Source of the DNA: Flavobacteriales bacterium
GTDB lineage: Bacteria > Bacteroidota > Bacteroidia > Flavobacteriales > CAJXXR01
Direction of reading: 5' to 3'
Assembly (NCBI GenBank): GCA_025210805.1
Contig: JAOAQX010000007.1
Span: 244,695 to 301,109, forward strand
Length of the DNA: 56,415 nucleotides
Part shown: positions 41,352 through 51,445 of the stretch, piece by piece
Layout of the letters: every line of letters starts with the position of its first letter
Numbering within the stretch: position 1 is the first letter of the stretch
Made by a program: the position numbers and the translations under genes
The notes under the pieces: model-generated
The model's database searches: none
What the model was told of the DNA's origin: nothing
The model's input: only the letters and a program-made list of their open reading frames with translations

Positions 41352-43511
41352 CTAGTATCTTCCTAGCTCTTCGGCTTCAGCTTTTGCTTTGGCATCTTGA
41401 GCTTCTTTAGCTGGGTCATTTGCTTTCCCAAAGTCTGTTCTACGGTTATATTGTCTAGCTTTAGCTTGATCTTTCTTAGAAAGAGTGTTGATAAAAGCTT
41501 CTGTAAGTTTTGTTCCTGCTTTTAGGTTTCCATCATCCTTTTTCATGGTAAATGGTTCGCTTTCTCCCATTCCTACAGGTACAAGTCTATCAGCGGAAAT
41601 TTCTTTACTTACTAGGTAATCTACACAAGCTTGTGCTCTTTGTTGAGAAAGTTCACGGTTGCGTTCTTCTCCTCCAATATGATCTGTATGCGATCTTAGT
41701 TTTACTTTAAGCTCTTTGTGAGCTTTTAGTACACTGGCTAAAGCATCAAGATCTTGCATGGCAGAGTTTCTGAGTGTTGCTTTTCCAAAATCATATTCTA
41801 CGTGAGGCATTACGATAGGCACAATAATTTCTTTTTTCTTAATCAAAGAAATATTGTTGTCAAACATATATTCGTATCCTTTATCTGTCTTTTCAAAATC
41901 GTTTACGGTAAGTCCTTTGGTAGAAATTTTCTTTACGAATGGTTCGTAACCTTTTGCGTTTATCGTAACTACATATTCTTTTCCTTTTTCAACGAATTTT
42001 GGGTTAACCATAAATTCACCTTGATCACTTGTACGAATATCTCCTACTACTCCATCTTTAGATTCCATAGTAATTTCTGCACCTTTTACAGGAAGACCTT
42101 CTTCTATTTCGGTTACTTTTCCTTTAATATTAAAGAACACATCAAGAAGTTCAAAAGAGTAAATATCATCAGATCCTCTTCCTCCTTTTCTGTTAGAGGT
42201 CATTAATCCTTCTTCTACAGTGTTTCCTTTAAATACAATACCGAAATCGTCATAAGTAGAGTTTAATGGATACTCTAAGTTCATGGCTTTTTGGAAATTT
42301 CCGTTTTCATCCATTTTAGATTTAAACATGTCATATCCTCCCATTCCTACGTGTCCCATAGAGGCAAAATAGAGTGTTCCATCTATATGTACTGTAGGGA
42401 AAGCTTCATTGAAAGCTGTGTTTACATTAGGTCCTAAATTTTTAGGCGTAGTCCATTTTTTCTTTCTTTTATCGTATTCCGAGTAATAAATATCGGTTCC
42501 TCCGTAAGAGTCTTTTAGTTTTGCTACAAAGTATAATCTTTTTCCGTCAGGAGTAATTGCAGGGTGTGTGAAGTCGATAATATCATAGTTTTCTGCATTT
42601 AATACAGGAATATCTACAATAGTTCCTTCATCCCATCCTCCACCTTTACGTTTAGAGGTAAATATTTTTCTTCCTTCGTATTGATTTTTATCAAACACAG
42701 ACTTTGCGTAGAACATGATATTCGCTTTTGGAGTCAAAGATATAGGTCCTTCTGCATCTCTTGTATTGATGGTTTCTTCACCTTTTCCACTTCCCATATT
42801 CCCAAGAGAAACGGCTTTTTCCCAACGTCTGGCTTTTTTTGCGTTTTTTCCTTTCTTTCTAGAAGATCTTTTACGCTTTTTCTTTTCCAATTTTGTTCCG
42901 TAGATATCGGTAAAATATCCACCTGTTTGGTAATCAATATCGTTCCCAACAACACCTTCTCTAGCAGTAGTAAATAAGAAAGAGCTATAATCTTTCTTTG
43001 CATAGGCAGGAGAAAAGTCTTGGTATTTGGTATTTACTCTCTTAATATTGGTGAGGTAATAGCGTGTTGGATTGGCTTTTTGAGCTCTGGCAAAATCGGT
43101 ACTTTTCAGTCCTTGTTCTGCTCTTTTATCACCAGGAACAAGTTTTTGGTATTTTTTGAAATTTTCTTCCGCTTTGTCAAATTTTCCAAGAGCGAGTTGA
43201 GATTGAGCAAGTTCCAATAGGGCAATTGGATCTTCATATCTCATTTTTACTGTTCGCTTTAGGTAGTTTTCTGCCTTGCGGTAATCTCCTATATTCTTGG
43301 CACAAAGCGCCATTCTATAGCTGATATATTGCTTTTCTTTCTTGTCGTTTGCCCGTTTGTAGGCGTCTTTGTACAAGTCTAAAGCTTTTTTAAACTCAAC
43401 AACAGAGTAGGCTTCATCGGCTCTTTTCGTTCTTTTCGTTTGAGCATCTGCCTCAGCGGCAAATAGAAAAGACGTTAGCGATAATCCAAATAGTATTTTA
43501 GAAAATTTCAT
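41352..43511 (-). CDS. porE: PorE-like TPR / beta-propeller / OmpA protein of the T9SS
   Basis: A 719-aa protein. I start it at 43511 (MKFSKILFGLSLTSFLFAAE, cleavage after AQ); eight more in-frame residues upstream are possible. Order: TPR helices (residues 20-140), PD40/WD40-like propeller blades (about 150-460; PAITPDGKRLYFVAKLKDSY, then GGTDIYYSE), a carboxypeptidase-regulatory-like domain (about 465-560), and a C-terminal OmpA peptidoglycan-binding domain (VEYDFGKATLRNSAMQDLDA ... LRSHTDHIGGEERNRELSQQ). This is the order described for PorE of Porphyromonas gingivalis, a T9SS component that anchors the machine to peptidoglycan. A Lys/Arg-rich insertion of about 20 residues interrupts the propeller near residues 210-232. 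Other flavobacteria carry several paralogs, so the porE name is tentative. Confidence 0.75.
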   Translation of the reverse strand: MKFSKILFGLSLTSFLFAAEADAQTKRTKRADEAYSVVEFKKALDLYKDAYKRANDKKEKQYISYRMALCAKNIGDYRKAENYLKRTVKMRYEDPIALLELAQSQLALGKFDKAEENFKKYQKLVPGDKRAEQGLKSTDFARAQKANPTRYYLTNIKRVNTKYQDFSPAYAKKDYSSFLFTTAREGVVGNDIDYQTGGYFTDIYGTKLEKKKRKRSSRKKGKNAKKARRWEKAVSLGNMGSGKGEETINTRDAEGPISLTPKANIMFYAKSVFDKNQYEGRKIFTSKRKGGGWDEGTIVDIPVLNAENYDIIDFTHPAITPDGKRLYFVAKLKDSYGGTDIYYSEYDKRKKKWTTPKNLGPNVNTAFNEAFPTVHIDGTLYFASMGHVGMGGYDMFKSKMDENGNFQKAMNLEYPLNSTYDDFGIVFKGNTVEEGLMTSNRKGGRGSDDIYSFELLDVFFNIKGKVTEIEEGLPVKGAEITMESKDGVVGDIRTSDQGEFMVNPKFVEKGKEYVVTINAKGYEPFVKKISTKGLTVNDFEKTDKGYEYMFDNNISLIKKKEIIVPIVMPHVEYDFGKATLRNSAMQDLDALASVLKAHKELKVKLRSHTDHIGGEERNRELSQQRAQACVDYLVSKEISADRLVPVGMGESEPFTMKKDDGNLKAGTKLTEAFINTLSKKDQAKARQYNRRTDFGKANDPAKEAQDAKAKAEAEELGRY

Positions 43512-43586
43512 ACTTTTTCTTCTGGGTTTTTTCAATGACTGCTAAAATAGTGAATTATTTTGATTTAATAAACAGATAACACAAGC

Positions 43587-45776
43587 TTAATTACCTACTT
43601 CCGAAACAAATTTGAGTCTAACGAGTCGAAGTTCTTCTTCTGTATAATCTCCATCAAATTCGTCATAGGCTTCTACAATGGTATCCGTCTCCGATTCCAT
43701 AAAGTAATCCATGATTTCTTCTATTTGTTCTTCGTCCAAGATATCTTGGAGATGGTAGTCTAAGTTTAGCTTTGTTCCTGAGAATACAATGTGTTCAAAT
43801 TCGTTCAATAATTGGTCTTGATCAATCTTTTTTGCATCGGCAATATCTTCCAAAGGCATTTTTCGGTCAATGGATTTGATCATAAATACTTTTAATCCTG
43901 ATTTGTTCACAATAGATTTTACAACAAAATCCTCAGGTCTGTCTATATTATTTTCTTCAACATAATTTTTGATATGATCCACAAAGGGTTTACCAAATTT
44001 TTGGGCTTTTCCCATTCCCACACCAGGAATTTTGGTAAGTTCTTCAATATTCATTGGGTAATGAAAACACATTTCCTCCAAGGAATTTTCTTGAAAGATA
44101 ACATGTGTTGGAATTTTTTTCTGTTTGGCTACCTTTTTTCGAATGTCTTTAAGCGTTTTGAATAATTTGTCATCAAAAACGGCTTTGGCAACATTTCCTG
44201 CACTGGCGGCAATGGCTTCATAATTGTGCCCTTCCACCACCATAAAGCTCGTAGGGTTTTTAAAATAATCTTCACCCTTTTGGGTAAGTTTGATAATTCC
44301 GTAAGTTTCTATTTCTTTTTTAATGAGGTTTTTCACCATCATTTGTCTCACTACGGAGTTCCAAAAATAGTCTTCTTTATTTTGCCCTATTCTAAATGTG
44401 GAAATATTTTCTAAATCAAATTCTTTGATATGTGAGGTAACAATTCCACGGATAATGGAAACCAAGTTCTTTTGTTTGAGTTGTTCATTAGTTTCTTTGA
44501 TTGTTTTAATGACACTAATGACATGGTCTTTTCCTTCAACTTGTGTTTTAGGATCTTTACAGTTATCACACTGGCAGTTACAGTTTTCTTCTTCAAAGTC
44601 TTCTCCGAAATAGTATAAAAGGTATTTTCTTCTACAAACAGCAGACTCTACATAAGCAACGGTATCCAATAGTAATTGACGACCTATTTCTTGCTCTGCA
44701 ACGGCTTTGTTTTGCATAAATTTTTCGAGCTTTTCAATGTCTTTAAAGCTATAAAAAGTTAAGCAATGCCCTTCTCCTCCGTCTCTTCCTGCTCTTCCTG
44801 TTTCTTGATAGTAACCTTCAAGAGACTTGGGAATATCGTGGTGTACCACAAAGCGAACATCAGGTTTATCTATCCCCATTCCAAAGGCGATGGTGGCTAC
44901 TATTACATCAACATCTTCCATCAAGAAAGCATCTTGATGTTTTACTCTCGTTCCTGCATCTAATCCTGCATGATAGGGTAAAGCCTTTATTCCATTTACC
45001 TGAAGCGTTTCGGCAATTTCCTCTACTTTTTTACGGCTCAAACAGTAAACAATTCCAGATTTCCCTTCATGTTGTTTTACAAATTTGATAATATCTTTAA
45101 TAACGTCTTTTTTAGGTCTTACTTCGTAAAAAAGGTTAGATCTATTAAATGAAGACTTAAAAACATGTGCATTTTTCATATTCAGGTTCTTCTGAATATC
45201 TTCTTGTACTTTTGGAGTGGCAGTTGCGGTTAATGCAATCACAGGCACATCAGAAATATGAGACATGATTTTGTTGAGGTTTCTATACTCTGGTCTAAAA
45301 TCATGACCCCATTCACTAATACAGTGTGCTTCATCTATGGCAAAGAAAGAAATTGTGGAGTTTTTAAGAAAATTGGCATATTCTTCTTTGATCAAAGATT
45401 CTGGTGCTACATAGAGAAGTTTTGTCTCTCCTGCAGTAATATCTTCTTTTACTTTGGCTATTTCTTTCTTGTTTAAGGAGGAATTAAGCACATGAGCTAC
45501 ACTGTCTTTTCCCACATGTCCACGGATGGCATCTACTTGATTTTTCATCAAAGCGATAAGGGGAGAAACAATGATAGCTGTTCCCTCTTGCATAAGTGCG
45601 GGAAGTTGGTAACACAATGATTTACCACCTCCTGTGGGCATAATGACGAAGGTGTCATGCCCATTTAATAAACTTTCTATAATCTTTCCTTGGTTTCCCT
45701 TGAAACCTTCAAAGCCAAAAAAGTGTTTTAGATTTTCTAATATGTTTTGACAATTTTCCATTGAATACTGTTTCAC
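43587..45776 (-). CDS. recQ: ATP-dependent DNA helicase RecQ
   Basis: A 729-aa helicase. Visible motifs: Walker A MPTGGGKSLCYQLPAL (residues 48-63), FAIDEAHCISEWGHDFRPEY, ALTATATPKVQEDI, and the late TGRAGRDGGEGHC. The RQC zinc site follows (CRRKYLLYYFG, then ENCNCQCDNC), then the winged helix and an HRDC-like C-terminus (TKIPGVGMGKAQKFGKPFV). RecQ unwinds DNA in recombination and fork repair. It is divergent from kdsD, a pairing common in flavobacteria. Confidence 0.95.
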   Translation of the reverse strand: MKQYSMENCQNILENLKHFFGFEGFKGNQGKIIESLLNGHDTFVIMPTGGGKSLCYQLPALMQEGTAIIVSPLIALMKNQVDAIRGHVGKDSVAHVLNSSLNKKEIAKVKEDITAGETKLLYVAPESLIKEEYANFLKNSTISFFAIDEAHCISEWGHDFRPEYRNLNKIMSHISDVPVIALTATATPKVQEDIQKNLNMKNAHVFKSSFNRSNLFYEVRPKKDVIKDIIKFVKQHEGKSGIVYCLSRKKVEEIAETLQVNGIKALPYHAGLDAGTRVKHQDAFLMEDVDVIVATIAFGMGIDKPDVRFVVHHDIPKSLEGYYQETGRAGRDGGEGHCLTFYSFKDIEKLEKFMQNKAVAEQEIGRQLLLDTVAYVESAVCRRKYLLYYFGEDFEEENCNCQCDNCKDPKTQVEGKDHVISVIKTIKETNEQLKQKNLVSIIRGIVTSHIKEFDLENISTFRIGQNKEDYFWNSVVRQMMVKNLIKKEIETYGIIKLTQKGEDYFKNPTSFMVVEGHNYEAIAASAGNVAKAVFDDKLFKTLKDIRKKVAKQKKIPTHVIFQENSLEEMCFHYPMNIEELTKIPGVGMGKAQKFGKPFVDHIKNYVEENNIDRPEDFVVKSIVNKSGLKVFMIKSIDRKMPLEDIADAKKIDQDQLLNEFEHIVFSGTKLNLDYHLQDILDEEQIEEIMDYFMESETDTIVEAYDEFDGDYTEEELRLVRLKFVSEVGN

Positions 45777-45904
45777 AATTTAGTTACCTTTGTCTGTTGC
45801 TAGTAACATTTTTGTTGGTTGTCTGAAATGGAAGTCTTTTTTGAGCTTCCTCCAAAAGTGTAAACTAAGATAAAACATATTTCTAAAAAAAAAGGCATAA
45901 ATCT

Positions 45905-46867
45905 GTGTTAAATAAAGATGATATTATTCAACTGGGGCAAAATTCAATAGAAGAAGAAGCCGCTGCAATCATGAAATTATCCCGATATGTGGATGAAGAT
46001 TTCGCATTGGTTATCCAAAATATATTAGCCTCCAAAGGTAGAGTGGTGATCACTGGAATAGGAAAAAGTGCCAACATTGCTCATAAAATTGTTGCCACTC
46101 TTAACTCCACCGGTACGCCAGCTATTTTTATGCATGCTGCCGATGCCATTCATGGAGATTTAGGAATGGTTCAGCAAGAAGATTTGGTGATTTGTATTTC
46201 AAAAAGTGGGAATACACCAGAGATCAAAGTTCTTGTTCCTTTATTGAAAAGTAGAGGAAATACTTTGGTAGGACTTACGGCAAATAAAGAATCATACCTT
46301 GGGGCCAAGTCGGACTTTGTTCTTCATGCTTATGTAGAAAAAGAAGCTTGTCCAAATAATTTAGCACCCACAACAAGTACCACTGCACAACTCGTAATGG
46401 GAGATGCTTTGGCTATTTGTTTACTTAAAGCAAAAGAGTTTACCGATAGAGATTTTGCAAAATATCACCCAGGGGGATCATTAGGGAAAAAACTCTATTT
46501 AAAAGTGAATGATTTACTGAGTGAATCTAAACCACAGGTTTCCAAAGAAAGTAGTATAAAAGAAGTAATTTTGGAAATATCCAAAAATAGACTTGGAGCA
46601 ACAGCTGTAATAGAATTAGACCAAGTGGTTGGTGTGATTACAGATGGAGATATTAGAAGAATGCTTGAGCTGGATAATGATTGGAAAAATTTGAAAGCTG
46701 AAGATATTATGAACAAAAACCCAAGGATGATAGAGTCTCAAGAATTAGCTGCAGAAGCCTTGGAAATTATTGAAACAAACAATATTAGTCAGTTGTTGGT
46801 AAGTAAAGAGGGAAAATATCATGGAATCATTCACATGCATGATATCATCAAAGAAGGAATTTTGTAA
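45905..46867 (+). CDS. kdsD: arabinose-5-phosphate isomerase (KdsD/KpsF family)
   Basis: A 320-aa enzyme that converts ribulose 5-phosphate to arabinose 5-phosphate, the first committed step to Kdo. A SIS domain (VVITGIGKSANIAHKIVATL, NSTGTPAIFMHAADAIHGDL, then ISKSGNTPEIK) is followed by two CBS domains. The start is GTG at 45905, since no suitable ATG fits. A TACCTTTG -7-like box lies at 45785-45792. It overlaps tatC by 1 nt, and kdsB in the same pathway is at 19346. Confidence 0.92.
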   Translation: MLNKDDIIQLGQNSIEEEAAAIMKLSRYVDEDFALVIQNILASKGRVVITGIGKSANIAHKIVATLNSTGTPAIFMHAADAIHGDLGMVQQEDLVICISKSGNTPEIKVLVPLLKSRGNTLVGLTANKESYLGAKSDFVLHAYVEKEACPNNLAPTTSTTAQLVMGDALAICLLKAKEFTDRDFAKYHPGGSLGKKLYLKVNDLLSESKPQVSKESSIKEVILEISKNRLGATAVIELDQVVGVITDGDIRRMLELDNDWKNLKAEDIMNKNPRMIESQELAAEALEIIETNNISQLLVSKEGKYHGIIHMHDIIKEGIL

Positions 46868-47697
46868 TGAGTAAAACCAAACAAATAGGTCAACCCGAAG
46901 AAGAAATGCACTTTTTAGATCATTTGGCAATTTTGCGAAAACACTTAGTAAAAATTGTAATTGCCATTTTGTTTTTTGCCATTTTAGCTTTTGTTTATAG
47001 AGAGTTTATTTTTAGTAAAATAATTTTAGCTTCCAAAAGCACAGATTTTGCCACATTTCAGGTCATGTGTAAACTGTCGCACATGCTTGGTCTTGGAGAT
47101 AGTTTGTGTATGGAAGAACAAAATTTGGTCTTGCAAAATTTAGATATGGCAGGGCAATTTAATATGAGTCTTTGGGCATCTTTTGTCATCGGGATTATTA
47201 TCTCTTTTCCTTTTGCTGTATGGGAAATATGGAAATTTGTAAGCCCTGGACTCAAAGAAACTGAACGCAAAAATAGTAAAGGATTCATTTTCTCTGTAAG
47301 TGGATTATTCTTTTTAGGTGTTTTGTTTGGGTATTATGTGATTGTTCCATTATCGGTAAATTTTTTAGGAACTTTTGTGGTCTCTGGAGATGTAGCAAAC
47401 AATTTTGCTTTAACATCCTACGTTAGTCTAGTGACGAATTTGGTTTTGAGTACGGGTTTATTATTTGAATTACCTGTGGTCATATTTTTCTTGGCTAAAC
47501 TAGGTTTAGTAACCGATGAGTTTCTAAGAAAATATAGAAAACACGCTATTGTTGTTACTTTAATATTGGCAGCAGTTATCACTCCACCAGACTTTTTGAG
47601 TCAAATTTTAGTGGCATTACCCGTGATGCTTTTATATGAATTGGGAATTAAAATTGCCAAAATTACGATTAAGAAAAATGAAGCTAAGAGCCGATAA
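46867..47697 (+). CDS. tatC: Sec-independent translocase subunit TatC
   Basis: A 276-aa, six-helix membrane protein of the twin-arginine translocase, which recognises signal peptides. N-terminal [16 protein letters not shown] is the conserved TatC start, and [20 protein letters not shown] plus [20 protein letters not shown] are diagnostic. The first periplasmic loop has a Cys/Met-containing insertion. The start overlaps the kdsD stop, and its end overlaps lptB by 20 nt, so all three genes are coupled. tatA is elsewhere. Confidence 0.93.
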   Translation: MSKTKQIGQPEEEMHFLDHLAILRKHLVKIVIAILFFAILAFVYREFIFSKIILASKSTDFATFQVMCKLSHMLGLGDSLCMEEQNLVLQNLDMAGQFNMSLWASFVIGIIISFPFAVWEIWKFVSPGLKETERKNSKGFIFSVSGLFFLGVLFGYYVIVPLSVNFLGTFVVSGDVANNFALTSYVSLVTNLVLSTGLLFELPVVIFFLAKLGLVTDEFLRKYRKHAIVVTLILAAVITPPDFLSQILVALPVMLLYELGIKIAKITIKKNEAKSR

Positions 47698-48412
47698 TCT
47701 CATCAAACAATATAAGGACAAGAAAGTTGTTAAAGGTGTTTCTATTGAAGTAAATCAAGGAGAAATAGTAGGGCTTCTAGGTCCAAATGGTGCAGGAAAA
47801 ACAACCACTTTCTATATGATTGTCGGACTGGTGGCTCCCAGTGCAGGAAAGGTCTTTTTGGATCAAGAAGAGATTACAGATCATGCAATGTATCAACGAG
47901 CAAGAATGGGCGTGGGTTACCTTCCTCAGGAAGAAAGTGTTTTCAGAAAATTGTCTGTAGAAGATAATATTCTATCTGTTTTACAAATGACCAAAATGAG
48001 TAAGGCAGAACAAAAAGCACGTACCGAAGAGATGCTTGAAGAGTTTAGTCTCACCCATATTCGTAAAAACTTAGGTCATGTACTTTCGGGTGGGGAAAGA
48101 CGTAGAACAGAAATAGCCAGAGCTTTAGCGGTAAAACCAAAATTTATCCTTCTAGATGAACCTTTTGCAGGTGTTGATCCTATTGCTGTAGAAGATATCC
48201 AAAAAATTGTAAAACAACTTACTAAAAAGAATATCGGAATCTTAATTACCGATCACAATGTACAAGAAACCTTGTCTATCGTAGATAAAGCTTACCTTCT
48301 TTATGAAGGAAACATCCTTAGAGAAGGAGTCCCAGAAGAACTCGTTGTAGATGAAAAAGTTCGACAAGTATATCTTGGAACACAATTCGAGTTTAGAAGA
48401 AAGAAATTTTAG
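47678..48412 (+). CDS. lptB: LPS export ABC transporter ATPase LptB
   Basis: A 244-aa ATPase. I start it at 47678 ([20 protein letters not shown]), which gives the family N-terminus; an upstream ATG at 47636 is inside tatC. Walker [20 protein letters not shown]-loop [19 protein letters not shown], signature [15 protein letters not shown] and Walker [15 protein letters not shown] identify LptB, the motor for moving LPS from the inner membrane. The link with kdsD in one operon fits an envelope function. Confidence 0.94.
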   Translation: MKLRADNLIKQYKDKKVVKGVSIEVNQGEIVGLLGPNGAGKTTTFYMIVGLVAPSAGKVFLDQEEITDHAMYQRARMGVGYLPQEESVFRKLSVEDNILSVLQMTKMSKAEQKARTEEMLEEFSLTHIRKNLGHVLSGGERRRTEIARALAVKPKFILLDEPFAGVDPIAVEDIQKIVKQLTKKNIGILITDHNVQETLSIVDKAYLLYEGNILREGVPEELVVDEKVRQVYLGTQFEFRRKKF

Positions 48413-48476
48413 ACTTACTCAAACGGTTTTGTTGATTGAATAATTCTATATTTACCACAATCAAATAAACAGTCTT

Positions 48477-51323
48477 TTGAAAGTACGACTTTTATATCGC
48501 TATCTATTTTTACTCTGGGGATTTATTGCTTATGCTCAGCAACCCACATATTATCGTCTTGGAGAAGAGGCGTTAGCAGAAGTAGATTTATACAGCATTA
48601 TTCAGACAGAAGATGGAATTATTTGGATGACATCAGACCAAGGGGTCTATAAGTACGATGGTTATTTTTTTAAAAATATTAAAAGTCAATCTACAAAAAG
48701 TCATTCACTTTTTGGAATCAAAACAGATAGAAAAGGGGATTTATTTTGTGCCAATTTTCATGGTGAAATTTTTAAAATAGAAGAGGATTCCCTCAGGCTA
48801 TTTTATCAAATACCTGATAGCCTTCTTTCTACAATTATTCATTTTAATTTTGACAATCAAAATAATTTAATATTCTCAACAAGAGGATACTATGTTTTGG
48901 ATGAAGATATGCTTCCGAAACATGTTTTCTGTGAAAATGGCTCGAACCCCATGGTGTTTACAAAAGACGAGCAATTGGTTTTAATCAATAGAAACGCTAA
49001 AGAATTTGCCTACTATAAAGACGGTAAAATAAACGAAATAGAAAAAGTGAATTTTGTAACCAATTCACCTTTTCGGCAACAAGAGAAAATTTATTTTGGA
49101 AACTACAGTACTCAAAAGCCTGATATATTTCAATACGAAAATAAAAAATGGCAGAAAATTCCATTTGAAAATAGAAAAATTCTAGAACAAAAAGATCGTG
49201 TAGGATTCAGTGTTGTTACAGATTCTATCCTTTCTTTTTCCTTTGGAACACGAGGGATATTCTTTTATAATAATCAAGGAAAACTGAAATATGGTAGTCA
49301 GAAATTGTTTTCTAAATTCAGAATATCGGGTGTTTTGCAAGATCAAGAAGCATCAATTTGGCTGATAACTTTAGGGAAAGGTATTCTTATAATACCGAAC
49401 CCAGAAATGATTGATTTTAATAATCATCCCTTGTTAAAAGATGCTGATCTAAAAACGATGAGTGTTGATGACAAAAGCAATGTTTTTCTTGGGTCCTTAG
49501 AAGGGGTTTTGTCTAAAATATCAAAGGATCAGGTTGAAATAGTGAATAAAACGGAGGTAGAAATTCAATATGTAAAATACAATCCTGAGGGTGATTTTCT
49601 AGTTAATAATAGGGAAATATTCACAGATGAAGGACATACAATAAAGATCAAAGATGTTTCTGCTGTAAAAGATATCTTTATGCAAAGTGCCGATACCTTT
49701 TATATGGCATCTAGCGTTGGAGTTTTTGAAATAGTTTTTGATAAAAAAAAGAAGAAGACTTCTCAAAAAGTCATTTTTAGAGGAAGAACAAAAGCAGTGG
49801 CTTATGATGTGTTAAATAAACAGATTTGGGCAGGAACAGCAAAAGGTCTAAAAATTATTAAAAACCATAGTATTAAAGAAGTTCGATATAATAATCAGGT
49901 TATATCAGCTACAGATTTTGCTTTTTATCAAGGTAAAACATGGGTAGCAACTTTACAACATGGAATACTCATTTTTGAGAACGATAAATTTATTAAAAAA
50001 CACATAAGTGCCGAAGATTATCAAACGGTTCATCAATTAAAATATAAAGATTCGAAACTATATTATGCTACAGACCAAGGGATGGTTATCGATGATTTAA
50101 GAATCAATGAACGAGTGGTGCTCGATAAAACTGATGGCCTTTTGGCAAGTAGAATTACCGATTTTGAATTAGGAAAGGAAAATATATGGTTTCTTTTTTC
50201 AAAAGGAGTTCAAAAAATTCCCTATCAAAGAATCCTTCGAAAGAGTAAAAAACCCAAAGTTTTTTTAGAGAAAATTTTAGTGAATAAGACGTTGTTAAAT
50301 AAAACATCAAAGGATATTTTTGACTATACCCAGAACGAATGGGAATTTCATTTTAAGAGCATTGCTTACCGCCATAGAGGTACAATGAAATACCACTATA
50401 GACTAGTAGGTTTAGATTCTCTTTGGAAAGTAAGATCTTTTGAAAACAACTATATCAATTTTCAATCTTTACCGTATGGAGCCTTCACTTTTGAAGTAAA
50501 AGCTGAAAACGAAAAAAATAGATCATCAGAAGTGGCTCAATTTTCATTCGAAATTCTTCCGCCCTTTTGGCTTTCTTGGTGGTTTTATGCATTGATTATC
50601 GTACTCGTTTTTTTAATAATCGTTACATATTTTTATATTCGTTTACAAATCATTAAAAAGAGATTAACCCTTGAAAAACAATTAAAAGTATCCGAAATTA
50701 CAGCCATTAAAGCCCAAATGCATCCTCATTTTGTTTTTAATGCTTTAAACTCTATCCAAGATTTAATAATGCAAAAAGACATTCGGAGTTCTAATATTTA
50801 TTTGGGAAAATTTGCCGATTTGATGCGTAAAACACTTGAGTTTTCTGGTAAGAATTTTATTTGCCTTAGCGAAGAATTAGAAATGCTTAATCTGTATTTA
50901 GAACTTGAGAAACTTAGATTTGGTGAAGAATTGGAGGCTGGAATTCAAAACGAAATATCTACAGAAGAAAGAGCGCAATTGGAAGTTCCGTCTATGCTTA
51001 TTCAGCCTTATGTAGAAAACGCCATCAAACATGGATTACTGCACAAAAAAGGGCAAAAAATCTTGAGAATATATTTCTACAAAGAAGAAGAGCGACTTGT
51101 TTGTGAAATTATTGATAATGGAATTGGGCGAAAAAAATCGCAAGAAATTCAAGAACGTAGAGCAAAGTCTTATCAATCTTTTAGTACACAAGCAAATAAA
51201 AAACGTTTGAATTTAATACAAGAAAGTTCCTCTATACGTATCTCATTAGCAATAATTGATTTGGAGGAAAATGGGAAAGCGAGTGGTACAAAAGTGGTTT
51301 TGAAATTCTCCAATCCCCAATAA
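48477..51323 (+). CDS. propeller-type sensor histidine kinase (Y_Y_Y plus LytS-type kinase)
   Basis: A 948-aa sensor. The TTG start at 48477 gives a signal peptide (MKVRLLYRYLFLLWGFIAYA). A periplasmic propeller of two-component regulator type follows (IIQTEDGIIWMTSDQGVYKY and later degenerate blades), then a Y_Y_Y beta domain (YHYRLVGLDSLWKVRSFENN), one membrane helix (FWLSWWFYALIIVLVFLIIV), and a kinase of the LytS/YehU type with KAQMHPHFVFNALNSIQ (His near 751) and the ATPase N-box IQPYVENAIKHGLLH. The expected partner is the LytTR regulator at 53062. Between them lies a T9SS surface protein. Confidence 0.87.
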   Translation: MKVRLLYRYLFLLWGFIAYAQQPTYYRLGEEALAEVDLYSIIQTEDGIIWMTSDQGVYKYDGYFFKNIKSQSTKSHSLFGIKTDRKGDLFCANFHGEIFKIEEDSLRLFYQIPDSLLSTIIHFNFDNQNNLIFSTRGYYVLDEDMLPKHVFCENGSNPMVFTKDEQLVLINRNAKEFAYYKDGKINEIEKVNFVTNSPFRQQEKIYFGNYSTQKPDIFQYENKKWQKIPFENRKILEQKDRVGFSVVTDSILSFSFGTRGIFFYNNQGKLKYGSQKLFSKFRISGVLQDQEASIWLITLGKGILIIPNPEMIDFNNHPLLKDADLKTMSVDDKSNVFLGSLEGVLSKISKDQVEIVNKTEVEIQYVKYNPEGDFLVNNREIFTDEGHTIKIKDVSAVKDIFMQSADTFYMASSVGVFEIVFDKKKKKTSQKVIFRGRTKAVAYDVLNKQIWAGTAKGLKIIKNHSIKEVRYNNQVISATDFAFYQGKTWVATLQHGILIFENDKFIKKHISAEDYQTVHQLKYKDSKLYYATDQGMVIDDLRINERVVLDKTDGLLASRITDFELGKENIWFLFSKGVQKIPYQRILRKSKKPKVFLEKILVNKTLLNKTSKDIFDYTQNEWEFHFKSIAYRHRGTMKYHYRLVGLDSLWKVRSFENNYINFQSLPYGAFTFEVKAENEKNRSSEVAQFSFEILPPFWLSWWFYALIIVLVFLIIVTYFYIRLQIIKKRLTLEKQLKVSEITAIKAQMHPHFVFNALNSIQDLIMQKDIRSSNIYLGKFADLMRKTLEFSGKNFICLSEELEMLNLYLELEKLRFGEELEAGIQNEISTEERAQLEVPSMLIQPYVENAIKHGLLHKKGQKILRIYFYKEEERLVCEIIDNGIGRKKSQEIQERRAKSYQSFSTQANKKRLNLIQESSSIRISLAIIDLEENGKASGTKVVLKFSNPQ

Positions 51324-51445
51324 AACCCTTTATTTTTCTTGGATACCCATTTATGAATCCAAATAGCCAGTTCGTGGGTTTTGTCTTGAAATAGACCGCA
51401 GAAGAATTCAAATTTGCACCTACAACAATTCAAAATATAGGTGTT

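Noticed and set aside
41754-42206. 150-codon plus-strand ORF opposite the PorE-like gene
   Set aside because: It is a shadow of the minus-strand gene, with composition explained by its reverse complement and no start signals.
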